From JACRLW01 sp046349595 (GTDB taxonomy: Bacteria > Planctomycetota > UBA1135 > UBA2386), in NCBI GenBank assembly GCA_046349595.1, contig JAXMCA010000001.1, positions 2,604,001 through 2,668,000 on the forward strand: DNA of 64,000 bases, written 5' to 3'. A program made the translations under genes and the position numbers. Shown piece by piece: positions 29,301-36,762 of this stretch; position 1 is the stretch's first letter; every line of letters starts with the position of its first letter. Under the pieces are notes generated by a model, which worked only from the letters and a program-made list of their open reading frames with translations, did not search any database and was not told where the DNA came from.

Positions 29301-29643
29301 CGCGACGCAGTTCACCGTCCCAGGCCCGCACGATCCGCCCCATCGCACCCGTCGCGATCTCCGATCCGAGCGTGTAGCGTGCGATCCGCGGGGTGCCGGA
29401 TTCGAGCCGTGACAGGAGCACCGCCACGGAACTCGACACGTCTTCCTTGCTGGCAGCCAACACCGTCAGGGTGCCGTTCACGGCGAGCCAATCGCGATGC
29501 AGGTCTCGCAGCACCTGGGCGTGGTCCGGATGCTCGGCGCACAACGCGTCGATGTCGCCCTCGCCACCGGGACCGGTGCGATCGAGGAACTGGGCGAAGA
29601 GATCGAGGGCTTCGTCCGCGGGCTCGGGGGGCATGGCATCCAC
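26299..29643 (-). CDS. Membrane Ser/Thr protein kinase with WD40-like repeat tail
   Basis: GTG 29643 (1114 residues) is 9 nt after TAGACT (29658-29653); ATG 29634 is an alternative. Residues about 90-370 are a Hanks-type kinase: glycine loop GSEIATGAMGRI, Lys119 in VAIKFL, HRDLKPSN at 215-222, DWG (Asp235) instead of DFG, and YMAPEQA in the activation segment. DWG is common in planctomycete kinases. A single membrane helix follows (VALVLAIVVFAAVA, about residues 410-425). The remaining 650 residues have WD40-like repeats (LSRDGRRFA, VSADGRTMVVG, LSDDGRTLA) and would lie outside the membrane. Probably a sensor kinase; its targets are unknown. It is divergent from the GntR/ABC operon. Confidence 0.93.
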   Translation of the reverse strand: MDAMPPEPADEALDLFAQFLDRTGPGGEGDIDALCAEHPDHAQVLRDLHRDWLAVNGTLTVLAASKEDVSSSVAVLLSRLESGTPRIARYTLGSEIATGAMGRIVRAWDGELRREVAIKFLRARARGVRAQRRFLEEAQITGQLDHPGIVPIHELGLDEHGRPFFTMKLVRGRDLGVVIQLLHDGDAEWTRARVIGVLLRVCEAMAFAHDKGVVHRDLKPSNIMVGRFGETYVMDWGLARVRDGAIDDGEVDTLRADIAGEDDVSPSLTRDGDVVGSPPYMAPEQAAGLSGTIDPRVDVYSIGAILYHVLSGRAPYEDSEQRSGVEVVAAVRSGPPKPLPIDVPVELRAICERAMARAPDDRYARVEDLGRDLRAFLELRVVHAYATGRFAELRKWVARNRALSASAVALVLAIVVFAAVASRLWVAAARDRERADRTAGALATELERSRFKSARQALQLGDWINATAELWQQYFTGAMPRSTSWALRELVMRTPSLVTRPVVGNLPIAFVPRADAIAVGMVDGDLAVCDRETLATRSSIAGGSAPLTMLAAVPGTTRVFTGDAQGIVRRCELDDPRGAAVVVADGARSIAVSADGLLAIGDGAGQVRTWTGSGEAAGPLVRLPAAITVLGFDPKGLLLFAADADGHAVVHELDSGVDHPLELGHGTTTLSFAPSGKEVWVGESHSIAIVDLHEFTVRRVMPTRNGTCRSIAHESEDSVLVGGWWRIDRYRGDGERVEAFAQRGIWRFALDPGARRLAVSSGRFGLALFDTSGGARRSLSTRAVAMTSDGRAVAGYSAGEVTVREVAEWREICRVPSAGGVQSMALSRDGRRFAQITAAGMRVQVFDVPSARQLLDTEGPRESPMFGSILLSQDGATLDAVIGWDGVRHIDVSTGAILAEHHWPDREVLRIAVGPRGTVAVMLRYTQRLQLWDPHLDAVTEIVIPDKVGDDPSGSLSAVDVSADGRTMVVGTWAGYVFVCDLVRGGLRTIKADAGTIWSVALFRDDPGLLLTSGGSNGVALWDLDDDTCCHQMLQDDAPVGCVSLSDDGRTLAATTGSGAVVLDLAYWQRHVAYGLEPALAALPPEVRVAPQRLVELRASAARVLAEPWPRWGR

Positions 29644-29720
29644 GAACCGGCGAGTCTAGTTGGCGCCGGCTCGCCGCGACGCCCGGTGCGGGCTCGACCA
29701 GGGACCGACGCTCAAGTCCC

Positions 29721-29748
29721 CCACCGTCCTAGCCCGATAGGACGGTGG
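29721..29748 (+). promoter_or_regulatory. Perfect inverted repeat, likely GntR operator overlapping the regulator start
   Basis: CCACCGTCCTA (29721-29731) and TAGGACGGTGG (29738-29748) are exact inverted 11-mers around a 6-bp spacer. The right arm includes the GTG start of the GntR gene at 29745. GntR-family YtrA-type regulators bind such palindromes and usually repress their own operon. The intergenic space is only 101 bp, so binding could also affect the divergent kinase gene. Confidence 0.75.
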
Positions 29749-30143
29749 TGAGCTTCCGGGTCGATACCACCAGCACCACGCCGCCGTCGCGGCAGATCGT
29801 CGAGGCGATCCTCGATCGCGTCGCTGCGGGCGAGATCGCCGCGGGTGATCGCGTGCCCAGCGTGCGGCAGATGGCCGAGCTGGCGCTCGTCAATCCGAAC
29901 ACGGTGAGCCGCGCCTACCGCGAGTTGGAATGGCTCGGCGTGGTCGAGGGGCGCAATGGCACCGGTGTGTTCGTCACGAGCGCAGGGCCGCGCCTCGCGC
30001 GCAAGCAGCGCGCCGAGGCGACGCTGGCCGCTTTCGTGGCCGCGGCGAAGGAAGCTCTGCGCGCGGGCCACGATCCCGTCGCGCTGCAACAGGCATTCGA
30101 CGCGCTGGCGACGACGCCGGCGCAGGGGGGAGAACCGAGATGA
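29745..30143 (+). CDS. GntR-family regulator, YtrA subfamily
   Basis: The 132-residue protein has a winged helix from about residues 10-75 (IVEAILDRVAAGEIAAGDR, then PSVRQMAELALVNPNTVSR as the recognition helix region, and GVVEGRNGTGVFV as the wing). A short helical tail of about 50 residues follows, which is the YtrA layout without a large effector domain. GTG 29745 or GTG 29748 are both possible starts. It overlaps the ABC ATPase gene (ATGA), the usual operon partner of this subfamily. It probably represses the operon through the repeat at 29721-29748; the signal is unknown. Confidence 0.93.
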   Translation: MVSFRVDTTSTTPPSRQIVEAILDRVAAGEIAAGDRVPSVRQMAELALVNPNTVSRAYRELEWLGVVEGRNGTGVFVTSAGPRLARKQRAEATLAAFVAAAKEALRAGHDPVALQQAFDALATTPAQGGEPR

Positions 30144-30874
30144 GCGAGCAAGTTCTGCGTGCCGAGGGTCTGCGCATCCGTCTGGGAAGGAAGGACGTGT
30201 TGTCCAGCCTCGATCTCGACCTGGCACCGGCGCAGGTCACCGTTCTGCTCGGCGAGAACGGCGCCGGCAAGACCACGCTGATGCGCGCGGCGCTCGGGCT
30301 GCTGAAACCGCAGGCCGGCAGCCTGCGGGTGTTCGGACTCGATCCGCTGCGCAAGGCCCGCGCGGTGCGCGAGCGCATCGGCTTCGTGCCGGCCGAGCCC
30401 GACGCACCGAAGTGGATGACTCTCGACGACCTGTGCCGCTTCCTGCGACCGCAGTACCCGCATTGGGACGACGCGTTGGTCGACGAGCTGGCGGTCACCC
30501 TGCGCATCCCCCGCGATCGACCCTTCCGCGCCATGTCGCGCGGCGAGGGCATGAAGGCGATGTTGTGCGCTGCGCTCGCGCCGCGCCCCGAGCTGCTCCT
30601 GCTCGACGAGCCCTTCGCCGGCATGGATCCACTGGCGCGCGATGAGGTGCTGACCGGTGTCCTGCGCGCGCTGCGCGACGCACAGCGCAGCGTGCTCTGC
30701 ACCACCCACGACCTCGACGCCGCGGCGCGCATCGCCGATCGCGTCGCCGTGCTCGCGCAGGGTCGCATCGTCCGCGAGGGTGCGATCGCCGACTTCACCT
30801 CCGGTGGCGGCACGACCGAGGCGCTGCGCGAAGCGGTGGTGCAGGAGATCCGCGAGGTGCAGCCGTGCAGCTGA
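30140..30874 (+). CDS. ABC transporter ATP-binding protein
   Basis: ATG 30140 overlaps the regulator stop and has a GGGGGGAGAA site. The 244-residue ATPase has Walker A GENGAGKTT (38-46), Walker B LLLLDEPFAGMDP and the switch His in TTHDLDAAARIAD. The signature loop is atypical, AMSRGEGMKA in place of LSGGQ, as in YtrB/EcsA-like exporters. It energises the two permeases encoded downstream; the first permease start lies inside its last codons. Confidence 0.94.
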   Translation: MSEQVLRAEGLRIRLGRKDVLSSLDLDLAPAQVTVLLGENGAGKTTLMRAALGLLKPQAGSLRVFGLDPLRKARAVRERIGFVPAEPDAPKWMTLDDLCRFLRPQYPHWDDALVDELAVTLRIPRDRPFRAMSRGEGMKAMLCAALAPRPELLLLDEPFAGMDPLARDEVLTGVLRALRDAQRSVLCTTHDLDAAARIADRVAVLAQGRIVREGAIADFTSGGGTTEALREAVVQEIREVQPCS

Positions 30875-32616
30875 CGCTCGCGCTCTTGCGCAAGGAGTGG
30901 CTCGACCACCGCACCACGCTGTGGCAGGGGACGCTCATCCTCGCCCTCTGCGCCGTGGTCCTCAGCATCCTGCGCCCGCTGTTCCTCGACCGCGCGCCGA
31001 TCGAGGCCGACCACGTCGGCACGGTGGCGATGACGCTCGGGCTCGCGGTGGTGATCTGGCTCGGCGGCATCGTCTCGATGCTGCTCGCCCCCGACGGCGA
31101 GAAGTGCGGGCCCGGCTTCCTCGAGCGCCAGCCCGTCGGACTGCTGCGCATCTTCGCGAGCAAGCTCGCCCTCGCCGTGATCGCGCTGCTGGCGCTGTGG
31201 CTCGCCGCGCTCTCGTGCACCGCGGTCACCACGCTGTGCGGATTCGGCTCGCTGCAGTCCGTGCTGCGCAGCCTGGATCTGCTGCCCTTCCTGCTGCCCG
31301 CGCTGGTGCTCGGCTCCGGCGTGCTCGCCTTCGGACCGCTCGTGCAGCGCGGCGTGCTCGCGGTGGCGGGAGGACCGATCCTGCTGGTGCCGCTGATCCT
31401 GCTCTGGTCGTCGCGCAACATCCCCTACTCGGAACTCGCGCGGCATCCCTGGCCCTTCGTCGGTCTCACGCTCGCGTCGCTCGCGACCGCAGCGGCCGGG
31501 TTCGTGCTCGGCCGTCGCCTGCTCTCTCCCACGGCCCGCCCCACCCTGTTCGCCGTCGCTTGCGGCGTGCCGATGCAAGCCCTCGCATTCCTGCCCTTCG
31601 TCGCCGCGGCCGATCACGTCACCGACATCGACCCCGCCGCGATGGAGATCCGCGACGGCTGTGTCGATGCTCAGGGCGTCGCGCAGCTGCGGGTCGCGCG
31701 CCAGGGCTCGATAGTCGAGGTGCGCGCGAGTCTCGATGTCGAGCGCGGAACGCTGACCGTCTCGCACCAACCGATCCGCACCGACACCGGCCCACCGCGG
31801 CATCGCGCGCGCCTGCGCGACCGCCTGCAGGCGAAGACGCGCTGGACCGCCGGACCCGACGACCTGTGCCGCACTGCGAGCGGTGCGCGCCTGATGATCG
31901 AGCACGGCGTGCTCTCGATCACACGTGAGGACGGCTCGACGACGCGCGTGACCGTCGACTACGACGACGCGGTCGCCGTGCGCGGTGACGCCCTCCTCCT
32001 GCGCCATCAAGGTCTGCGCGACGGCGAGCGCGAGCGCTGCCGCATCGTCGACCTGCATCTCGGACGCGCGTTCCCGACGCCGATCGTCGATCCCGACGGC
32101 TTCGTCGCCTTCGCCGGTCGCTGGTGGATCGCCGACGTGCCGCTTCAGACACGTGCGTCGGGCCGCCCCACCTCCTGGCGCAGCGGAGTAGCCGGAGACT
32201 CCGACTTCGAGCCCTGTGCGTACCTGCACGACGGCGACCGCGTTCTCTCCGTCGCCCGCGACGGACGCTTCCTGGTCCTCGACGACACCGGCACCGCGCT
32301 GGTCGATCCGCGCGACGGCTCACGCGCCTCGCTCTGCGACGGCCGGCTGGAGCTGCCACGCGGTGACGCGCCTTCGTCGCTCGCCGACGGGACCCTGCTG
32401 CTCGCACGACCTGGCGAAGAAGGCTCGGCCATCACCTCGCTCGCGACCGGTGCGACGACTCTCGGTGCGACCTTCAGCGTCGGACTGCTGATCGGCGAGC
32501 TGCGCGACGGCGCACTGCTCGCGACCTCGGTCGATCGCCACCAGCTGCTGCGCCTACGGGTCACCGAGGGAAGCGTCGAGGCACTCCATCCGACGCTCGC
32601 CGGAGGTGCGCGATGA
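30865..32616 (+). CDS. ABC permease with large C-terminal soluble beta domain (first of two)
   Basis: GTG 30865 overlaps the ATPase gene by 10 bp. The 583-residue protein has about six membrane helices in residues 15-250, starting after LALLRKEWLDHRTTLWQG, as in ABC-2-type export permeases. The remaining 330 residues are soluble and beta-rich with propeller-like strands (VARDGRFLVLDDTG, LADGTLLLARPG). The soluble tail is not a normal part of ABC-2 permeases. The downstream permease has the same layout, so they probably act as a heterodimer. The transported substrate is unknown; the tail may sense a ligand or contact an envelope partner. Confidence 0.85.
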   Translation: MQLTLALLRKEWLDHRTTLWQGTLILALCAVVLSILRPLFLDRAPIEADHVGTVAMTLGLAVVIWLGGIVSMLLAPDGEKCGPGFLERQPVGLLRIFASKLALAVIALLALWLAALSCTAVTTLCGFGSLQSVLRSLDLLPFLLPALVLGSGVLAFGPLVQRGVLAVAGGPILLVPLILLWSSRNIPYSELARHPWPFVGLTLASLATAAAGFVLGRRLLSPTARPTLFAVACGVPMQALAFLPFVAAADHVTDIDPAAMEIRDGCVDAQGVAQLRVARQGSIVEVRASLDVERGTLTVSHQPIRTDTGPPRHRARLRDRLQAKTRWTAGPDDLCRTASGARLMIEHGVLSITREDGSTTRVTVDYDDAVAVRGDALLLRHQGLRDGERERCRIVDLHLGRAFPTPIVDPDGFVAFAGRWWIADVPLQTRASGRPTSWRSGVAGDSDFEPCAYLHDGDRVLSVARDGRFLVLDDTGTALVDPRDGSRASLCDGRLELPRGDAPSSLADGTLLLARPGEEGSAITSLATGATTLGATFSVGLLIGELRDGALLATSVDRHQLLRLRVTEGSVEALHPTLAGGAR

Positions 32617-34322
32617 GGATCCTCTGCGCCCAACTCCAGCGGGAGTACCGCGAACAGCGCTTCGCGCTGCGCGCTGCGCTCGCGATTCTTGTCCTGGCCG
32701 GGCTCGGCGGCAACATTGCCGTACACACCGCCGGACTCAACGTCGAATGGCTGCGCAGCGGCCTCGCCTTCGTCGGCGCCCTGCTGTTCGTCGCCCTGAT
32801 CGCCACCGACCTGCTGTCTGGCGACGCCGCCCGCGGCACGCGCGAGTTCCTGCAGCGCACGCCGCGCGGACTGCGCAGCGCCTTCCTCGGCAAGCTGGGC
32901 TTCGCGATCGTCGCGGCCCCGCTCCTGCCAGTGTGCGCGGTCGCGTGCGGTGGACTCCTGCTGCATGCCACCGGCATCGCCACCGCGCCCGGTCTGCCGC
33001 TCTGCATCGACGGCTTCGTGATCGGCGTGGCGATCGTGCTCGCGCTGTGGGTCTTCGCCTGCGCCGCCTTCGTGCGCCGCGGCATCCTCGCGCTGCCGCT
33101 CGCGCTGTTGTGTCTCGCACCGATCGTCGCGCTGTGCGTGGTCACCGCCTATCCGTGGTGGGACGGACGCATCGTGCCGCTGCGCTCCGGTCACCTGATG
33201 GATCCGCGCCTCGTCTTCGGCGTGCTGTGCGCGGTCGCCGTCCTGGTCGCCGCGGGAGCCTTCCTGCGCGGACCGCGCCGCGGTTTCGCCGTGCTCGCGC
33301 CCGGGCTCGCGTCGCTGATGGTGCTGGGGTCCGTCGACTGGTACCGACAGATGCATCCCACGCCGGAACAGTTCGAGCTGTACGCCTGGGGCAGCCGCAT
33401 CGACAAGGCCGCGCATCGGGTCGCCCTGTTCGCATCGGCGCGTGGCAACGCACGCCAGTGGGTCGTCACGATCGATCTCGACCGCGGCACGATCGCCGAC
33501 TTCGAGCCCGCCGACGCGACGCTCCGCGACACCATGGCGCTCGGACCGCAATCGATCCTCGCGCTCGACGGCGGCCGGCGCGCGATCGTGGCGTGGAGTT
33601 CGCTCCGCATCGAGAGCCCGAACGCCCCATCGATGGACTTCGCATTCCGCGATCAGGTGGCCCGCATCTGCGGTCTCGGCGTGCAGATCGCCGGAGCCGA
33701 CGGTGCGCAGCTCCCGCCGACCCAGCGGCGCTGGTGCAGCACGATCGACCTCGGTCGAGGCCGTCACTTCGCGGATCCGCTGCTGCCTCCCGGCGGCTGT
33801 CAGGTCCTGGGCAGGGAATGGCTGATCTCCACCACCGTGCAATCGGGCTCGCAGTACGTCGACTGGAAGCTCTTCGATCCCGACACCGGCGTGTCGCGTG
33901 CCGCTCCCTGGATGCAGGACTTCGATCGCGTCATCGCACGCCTGATCGATGGTCGCCTGTTGATCGGTCGCCCGACGGGAACCACACCGCGGCGGGTGTG
34001 GGAGAACGACCGGACGCTGCTGGTCGATCCCGCGCTCGGAACCACCACGGCCGTGCAGTTGGAGCGCGGCGACTCGATCCAGCAGGCGAGCCTGAGCTTC
34101 GGATCGACTTCCCTGCAGGGTCGCGACTGGCTGCAAGGCAGGCAGTCGCACCTCTACAGCATCGGTCCCGGCGAGCCCGTCTTCCGCCTCGATGCACCAT
34201 CGCGGACCGAGATCCTCGGCGAGCTCGACGACACCCACCTGCTGCTGCTCGATGCCGACCAGCGCACGCTGACCAGCCTGCGCAGCAGCGACGGGCACAG
34301 CGAGCTGCTCTACCCGCGCTGA
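32613..34322 (+). CDS. ABC permease with large C-terminal soluble beta domain (second of two)
   Basis: ATG 32613 overlaps the preceding stop (ATGA). The 569-residue product mirrors its neighbour: a basic N-terminus (LQREYREQRFALRAALA), six to seven membrane helices up to about residue 240, then about 330 residues of beta-rich soluble sequence (VTIDLDRGTIADFEP, LGELDDTHLLLLDADQ). Sequence identity to the first permease is low by eye, so the pair is old. It completes a GntR-ATPase-permease-permease operon. The gene converges with the gene at 34360. Confidence 0.85.
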   Translation: MRILCAQLQREYREQRFALRAALAILVLAGLGGNIAVHTAGLNVEWLRSGLAFVGALLFVALIATDLLSGDAARGTREFLQRTPRGLRSAFLGKLGFAIVAAPLLPVCAVACGGLLLHATGIATAPGLPLCIDGFVIGVAIVLALWVFACAAFVRRGILALPLALLCLAPIVALCVVTAYPWWDGRIVPLRSGHLMDPRLVFGVLCAVAVLVAAGAFLRGPRRGFAVLAPGLASLMVLGSVDWYRQMHPTPEQFELYAWGSRIDKAAHRVALFASARGNARQWVVTIDLDRGTIADFEPADATLRDTMALGPQSILALDGGRRAIVAWSSLRIESPNAPSMDFAFRDQVARICGLGVQIAGADGAQLPPTQRRWCSTIDLGRGRHFADPLLPPGGCQVLGREWLISTTVQSGSQYVDWKLFDPDTGVSRAAPWMQDFDRVIARLIDGRLLIGRPTGTTPRRVWENDRTLLVDPALGTTTAVQLERGDSIQQASLSFGSTSLQGRDWLQGRQSHLYSIGPGEPVFRLDAPSRTEILGELDDTHLLLLDADQRTLTSLRSSDGHSELLYPR

Positions 34323-34366
34323 AGGACCGAGGCATCGTTCGGCAGGTCGCGCGACGCGCTCAGCGC
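34316..34366. terminator. Bidirectional hairpin across two convergent stop codons
   Basis: GCGCTGA (34316-34322) and TCAGCGC (34360-34366) are perfect inverted 7-mers 37 nt apart. Both contain stop codons of the flanking convergent genes. The loop is GC-rich, and no T-tract is seen. Confidence 0.35.
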
Positions 34367-34920
34367 TTCACGTCGACGACCGGCCCGCGCGAGACGTGCC
34401 ACTGGTGGATGCGGAAGTGGTGCTTCGCATGCTCATCGAAGCTCAGCAGCGCCGAACCGCGCATCGGTTCACGCAGCTCATGGCCGTCGACGGTGCGCAC
34501 GCGCTCGAAGGCGAACACGGCCCACGAGCACTCCGGCGACTGGCAGGTCGCACGCAGTCCGCCGAGCACGCTGTGCATCGCTCCGCCGGACCTGGCGTCG
34601 GCCGCGAGTGCCGCGGCGAACTCCGCCGGCGTCTTCGCCGTGAGCGGAGCACCGTTCCGAGCGACGTCGAAGAACACCGGAACTCCGCCCGCGAAGTCGC
34701 CGAGCTCGCCGTCTCCGTCGAAGCTCAGATCGATCGCGTACGGGCCGTCGCCGAGCAGGGATGCGACGTCGGCGCCGGCATCCTGGGCGGCGAGCAGTTC
34801 GCGCACGGCGACCGCGACACCTCCGGGGCCGGGCACGGGTGGCGGCGCGGCAAGAGTCCACGAGGTGGCGCCCCCGCAGAGGGCGAGCGCAAGACACGAC
34901 GACAGCGCGATCGGGTTCAT
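34360..34920 (-). CDS. Secreted NTF2-like hypothetical protein
   Basis: The 186-residue product has a signal peptide ending near TSWTLAA. The mature part resembles SnoaL/DUF4440 NTF2-like folds: an N-terminal helix (AVAVRELLAAQDAGA), a region with FFDVARNGAPLTAKTPAEF, and alternating strands (ECSWAVFAFERVRTVDG, HHFRIHQWHVSRG) typical of the curved sheet. The fold call is by pattern only. No enzyme residues can be assigned. A monocistronic unit at the end of the ABC operon. Confidence 0.7.
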   Translation of the reverse strand: MNPIALSSCLALALCGGATSWTLAAPPPVPGPGGVAVAVRELLAAQDAGADVASLLGDGPYAIDLSFDGDGELGDFAGGVPVFFDVARNGAPLTAKTPAEFAAALAADARSGGAMHSVLGGLRATCQSPECSWAVFAFERVRTVDGHELREPMRGSALLSFDEHAKHHFRIHQWHVSRGPVVDVKR

Positions 34921-35146
34921 GTCCTTCGGACGCAGCCGACGCCGTGGGTGTTAGCGCGGCTTGATCGCCCGATGCCGAGTCCCCGGAATGCCGGCCGCGC
35001 ACGTCGAGACGAACTCGCTCCTCGCGCCGTCCGCTCCGGAGCAGATGGCCGAGATCGTGGGACTGCTCGCGAGCCTCGACGTGAGCCGAGGGCTCCCGCC
35101 GAAGCCGCGCGCTCGGTTGCCGCGAGATCGCGCGCGCGTCGCGGTC
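34921..35146. other. Intergenic stretch without a supported gene
   Basis: Short frames exist on both strands, but none has a signal peptide, a ribosome site or recognisable sequence. The best is a plus-strand frame from ATG 34988 that runs into the reverse of the next gene. No hairpin with a T-run is seen. Confidence 0.5.
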
Positions 35147-35500
35147 CTACCGCCTGGAGTTCCGCCCCGCGCGAGCCCGCCGCTCCGGCTCGCCGCGCAC
35201 GAGCCGCGCGAGGATGCGCGTCCCTGCGAACGCGGCCAGAGTCGCACCGACGAAGCCGAACAGTGCGATCGCGACCCCGACCCCGGAGATCGGTTCACCC
35301 CGCATCGCTTCGAGCGGGATCGACAGCCCATCCAGCAGAGCGACGGTGAGGAGCCCGCAGCACGCGTAACAGAAGCCGATCCATCCCACCGCGATCGTCG
35401 CGACGATCACGAACTCGAGGGCGGGACTTCCGGCACCGGGACGCGTGCGGCGGTGGGCGGGACGACCCACCCCGGTCGTCGTGATGTCACGCTGAATCAT
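35147..35500 (-). CDS. Small membrane protein, unknown
   Basis: ATG 35500 gives 117 residues and lies 15 nt after TATGCT (35521-35516). Two to three membrane helices are visible (EFVIVATIAVGWIGFCYACC to LLTVALL, and VGVAIALFGFVGATLAAFAG), followed by a basic tail rich in Arg, which fits the positive-inside rule. The frame continues upstream, but that part is low in membrane character and overlaps other genes. No family is recognised. Confidence 0.6.
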   Translation of the reverse strand: MIQRDITTTGVGRPAHRRTRPGAGSPALEFVIVATIAVGWIGFCYACCGLLTVALLDGLSIPLEAMRGEPISGVGVAIALFGFVGATLAAFAGTRILARLVRGEPERRARAGRNSRR

Positions 35501-35628
35501 GGGACGATCGCGATCAGCATATCGGCCCCACCGATTCCCGCTTCGCCCCACGACCGCCCTGTCCACAAGCCCGTGCTGGCAACACCTCGATGAGGCACAG
35601 ACGCACCTGAAGAGACGGGCCGCGATGA

Positions 35629-35844
35629 CTACCGGGCGGAGAACTTCAAGTAGTTGGTCGTGAGGGTGCGCGCCCAGTAGCGCGGCACTTCGTGTTCCTT
35701 CTGCAGGAACGCGACGACGTCGTTCGACTTCTTGTCGGCGGCACCGAGGGCGTCGAGGACCTTCTTCCAGTGCGCGAGGTTCTTGCCGGTCTTCTCGAGG
35801 ACCTGCTCGTGGGAGACGTTCCAGTAGTCGGACTTCATGGGCAC
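35629..35844 (-). CDS. DUF4287-like small protein
   Basis: The 71-residue protein (GTG 35844, or ATG 35838) has WNVSHEQVLEKTGKNLAHW and a C-terminal RYWARTLTTNYL helix, the pattern of DUF4287-type domains that often accompany AHSA1 proteins and ArsR regulators. It begins 3 bp after the AHSA1 gene and is the last gene of that operon. Function unknown. Confidence 0.75.
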   Translation of the reverse strand: MPMKSDYWNVSHEQVLEKTGKNLAHWKKVLDALGAADKKSNDVVAFLQKEHEVPRYWARTLTTNYLKFSAR

Positions 35845-35847
35845 TGC

Positions 35848-36303
35848 CTAGGGGACGAGGGGTTGCAGCGCGTCGGCGCCGCGGGTGGACATGACTTCGA
35901 GGGCCGCGGGCAGTTGCTTCTCGAGCATCTTGCTCCGCCAGCCGCCCTTCATCATCTGACGGCTGAGGAAACCGCCGAAACCGGTGAAGCCGTCGTGATC
36001 GAGCACGAGGCGTGTGCCCCCATCGACCGCTTCGAGACTGAGAGCGACTCGTGTCGGACGGTGTTTCTCCTCGCCCTTCCAACTGAACACCACACGCCGC
36101 TTCGCTTCGATCTCGAGCACCTCGCAATCGACGATGCCCCGCCAACCGGGGATCTTCTTCCAACGGAACCGGAATCGATGACCGATGCGTGGCTCGAAGT
36201 CGTTGGGCATCAGCCAGGCTGCGAGCCCGCGGCTGGTCGCGATGGCCTCCCAGAGGCGATCGACCGGATGAGGGTAGACACGTTCGAGATGGATGCCCTT
36301 CAT
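35848..36303 (-). CDS. SRPBCC / AHSA1-type protein
   Basis: ATG 36303 overlaps the ArsR stop (ATGA). The 151-residue product has the START-like pattern of AHSA1 proteins: an N-terminal IHLERVYPHPVDRLWEAI, strands with FRFRWKKIPGWRG and CEVLEIEAKRRVVFSW, and a long C-terminal helix. These proteins bind hydrophobic ligands or act in stress responses, and those next to ArsR regulators are of unknown ligand. Middle gene of an ArsR-AHSA1-DUF4287 operon. Confidence 0.9.
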   Translation of the reverse strand: MKGIHLERVYPHPVDRLWEAIATSRGLAAWLMPNDFEPRIGHRFRFRWKKIPGWRGIVDCEVLEIEAKRRVVFSWKGEEKHRPTRVALSLEAVDGGTRLVLDHDGFTGFGGFLSRQMMKGGWRSKMLEKQLPAALEVMSTRGADALQPLVP

Positions 36304-36626
36304 GATGGTGAGTCCAGGTGACGCGCGAGCGCATCGAGACGGTCGAGCCAGAATTCCCGGTACAGGCTGATCCACCGCTCGACCGCGGTGAGTGGCTTCG
36401 GATCGATGGTGTAGAACTGGTTGCGCCCCTCGCGCCGCACGCGCACGAGGCCCGCGTCGCGCAGCACACGAAGGTGCTTGGACAGCGCCGGCTGACTGCC
36501 GTGGAAGCCCTTGCCGAGTTCGAGCGCGGCCGTCGCTCCCTGCTGGGCGAGACGGTCGAGGATGGCGCGTCTCGCCGGATCCGCGATGGCGCGAAACACC
36601 AACTGCGTGGAGACGGTCGGCGGCAT
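36300..36626 (-). CDS. ArsR-family transcriptional repressor
   Basis: The 108-residue winged-helix protein starts at ATG 36626. It has IADPARRAILDRLAQQG (first helices), HGSQPALSKHLRVLRDAGL (recognition helix) and VRREGRNQFYTID (wing), as in ArsR proteins paired with AHSA1 genes. The arsenite-type Cys motif is absent, so it is probably not a metal sensor. A TATGTT hexamer lies 6 nt upstream, overlapping the inverted repeat at 36638-36653, so autorepression is likely. Confidence 0.93.
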   Translation of the reverse strand: MPPTVSTQLVFRAIADPARRAILDRLAQQGATAALELGKGFHGSQPALSKHLRVLRDAGLVRVRREGRNQFYTIDPKPLTAVERWISLYREFWLDRLDALARHLDSPS

Positions 36627-36632
36627 ACCGTC

Positions 36633-36653
36633 AACATATAGCCATTCGGTTAT
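36633..36653 (-). promoter_or_regulatory. ArsR operator and -10 region
   Basis: ATAGCC (36638-36643) and GGTTAT (36648-36653) form an inverted repeat with one mismatch around ATTC. It lies in the only AT-rich stretch of the region and resembles the ATAACC..GGTTAT operators found before ArsR/AHSA1 operons. TATGTT (36638-36633 on the minus strand) is placed 6 nt before the ArsR ATG. Confidence 0.65.
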
Positions 36654-36762
36654 GCATGCAAGGCTGGGAGTCCAGACCAGCCGACGGCCGGGATCCTTCA
36701 CGAGAAGCGCTTCACTTGCCGGTGGGATCAGGAACCGGAGACCTGGGCGCCGACGGGCCTCC

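Noticed and set aside
34988..35170. Possible small plus-strand gene beginning at ATG 34988
   Set aside because: The first 35 codons look plausible, but the frame then becomes Arg/Pro-rich, overlaps the membrane-protein gene antisense, and has no ribosome site.
36304..36375. N-terminal extension of the AHSA1 protein to 36375
   Set aside because: The extra 24 codons lie inside the ArsR gene and are not conserved-looking; ATG 36303 overlaps the ArsR stop as ATGA.
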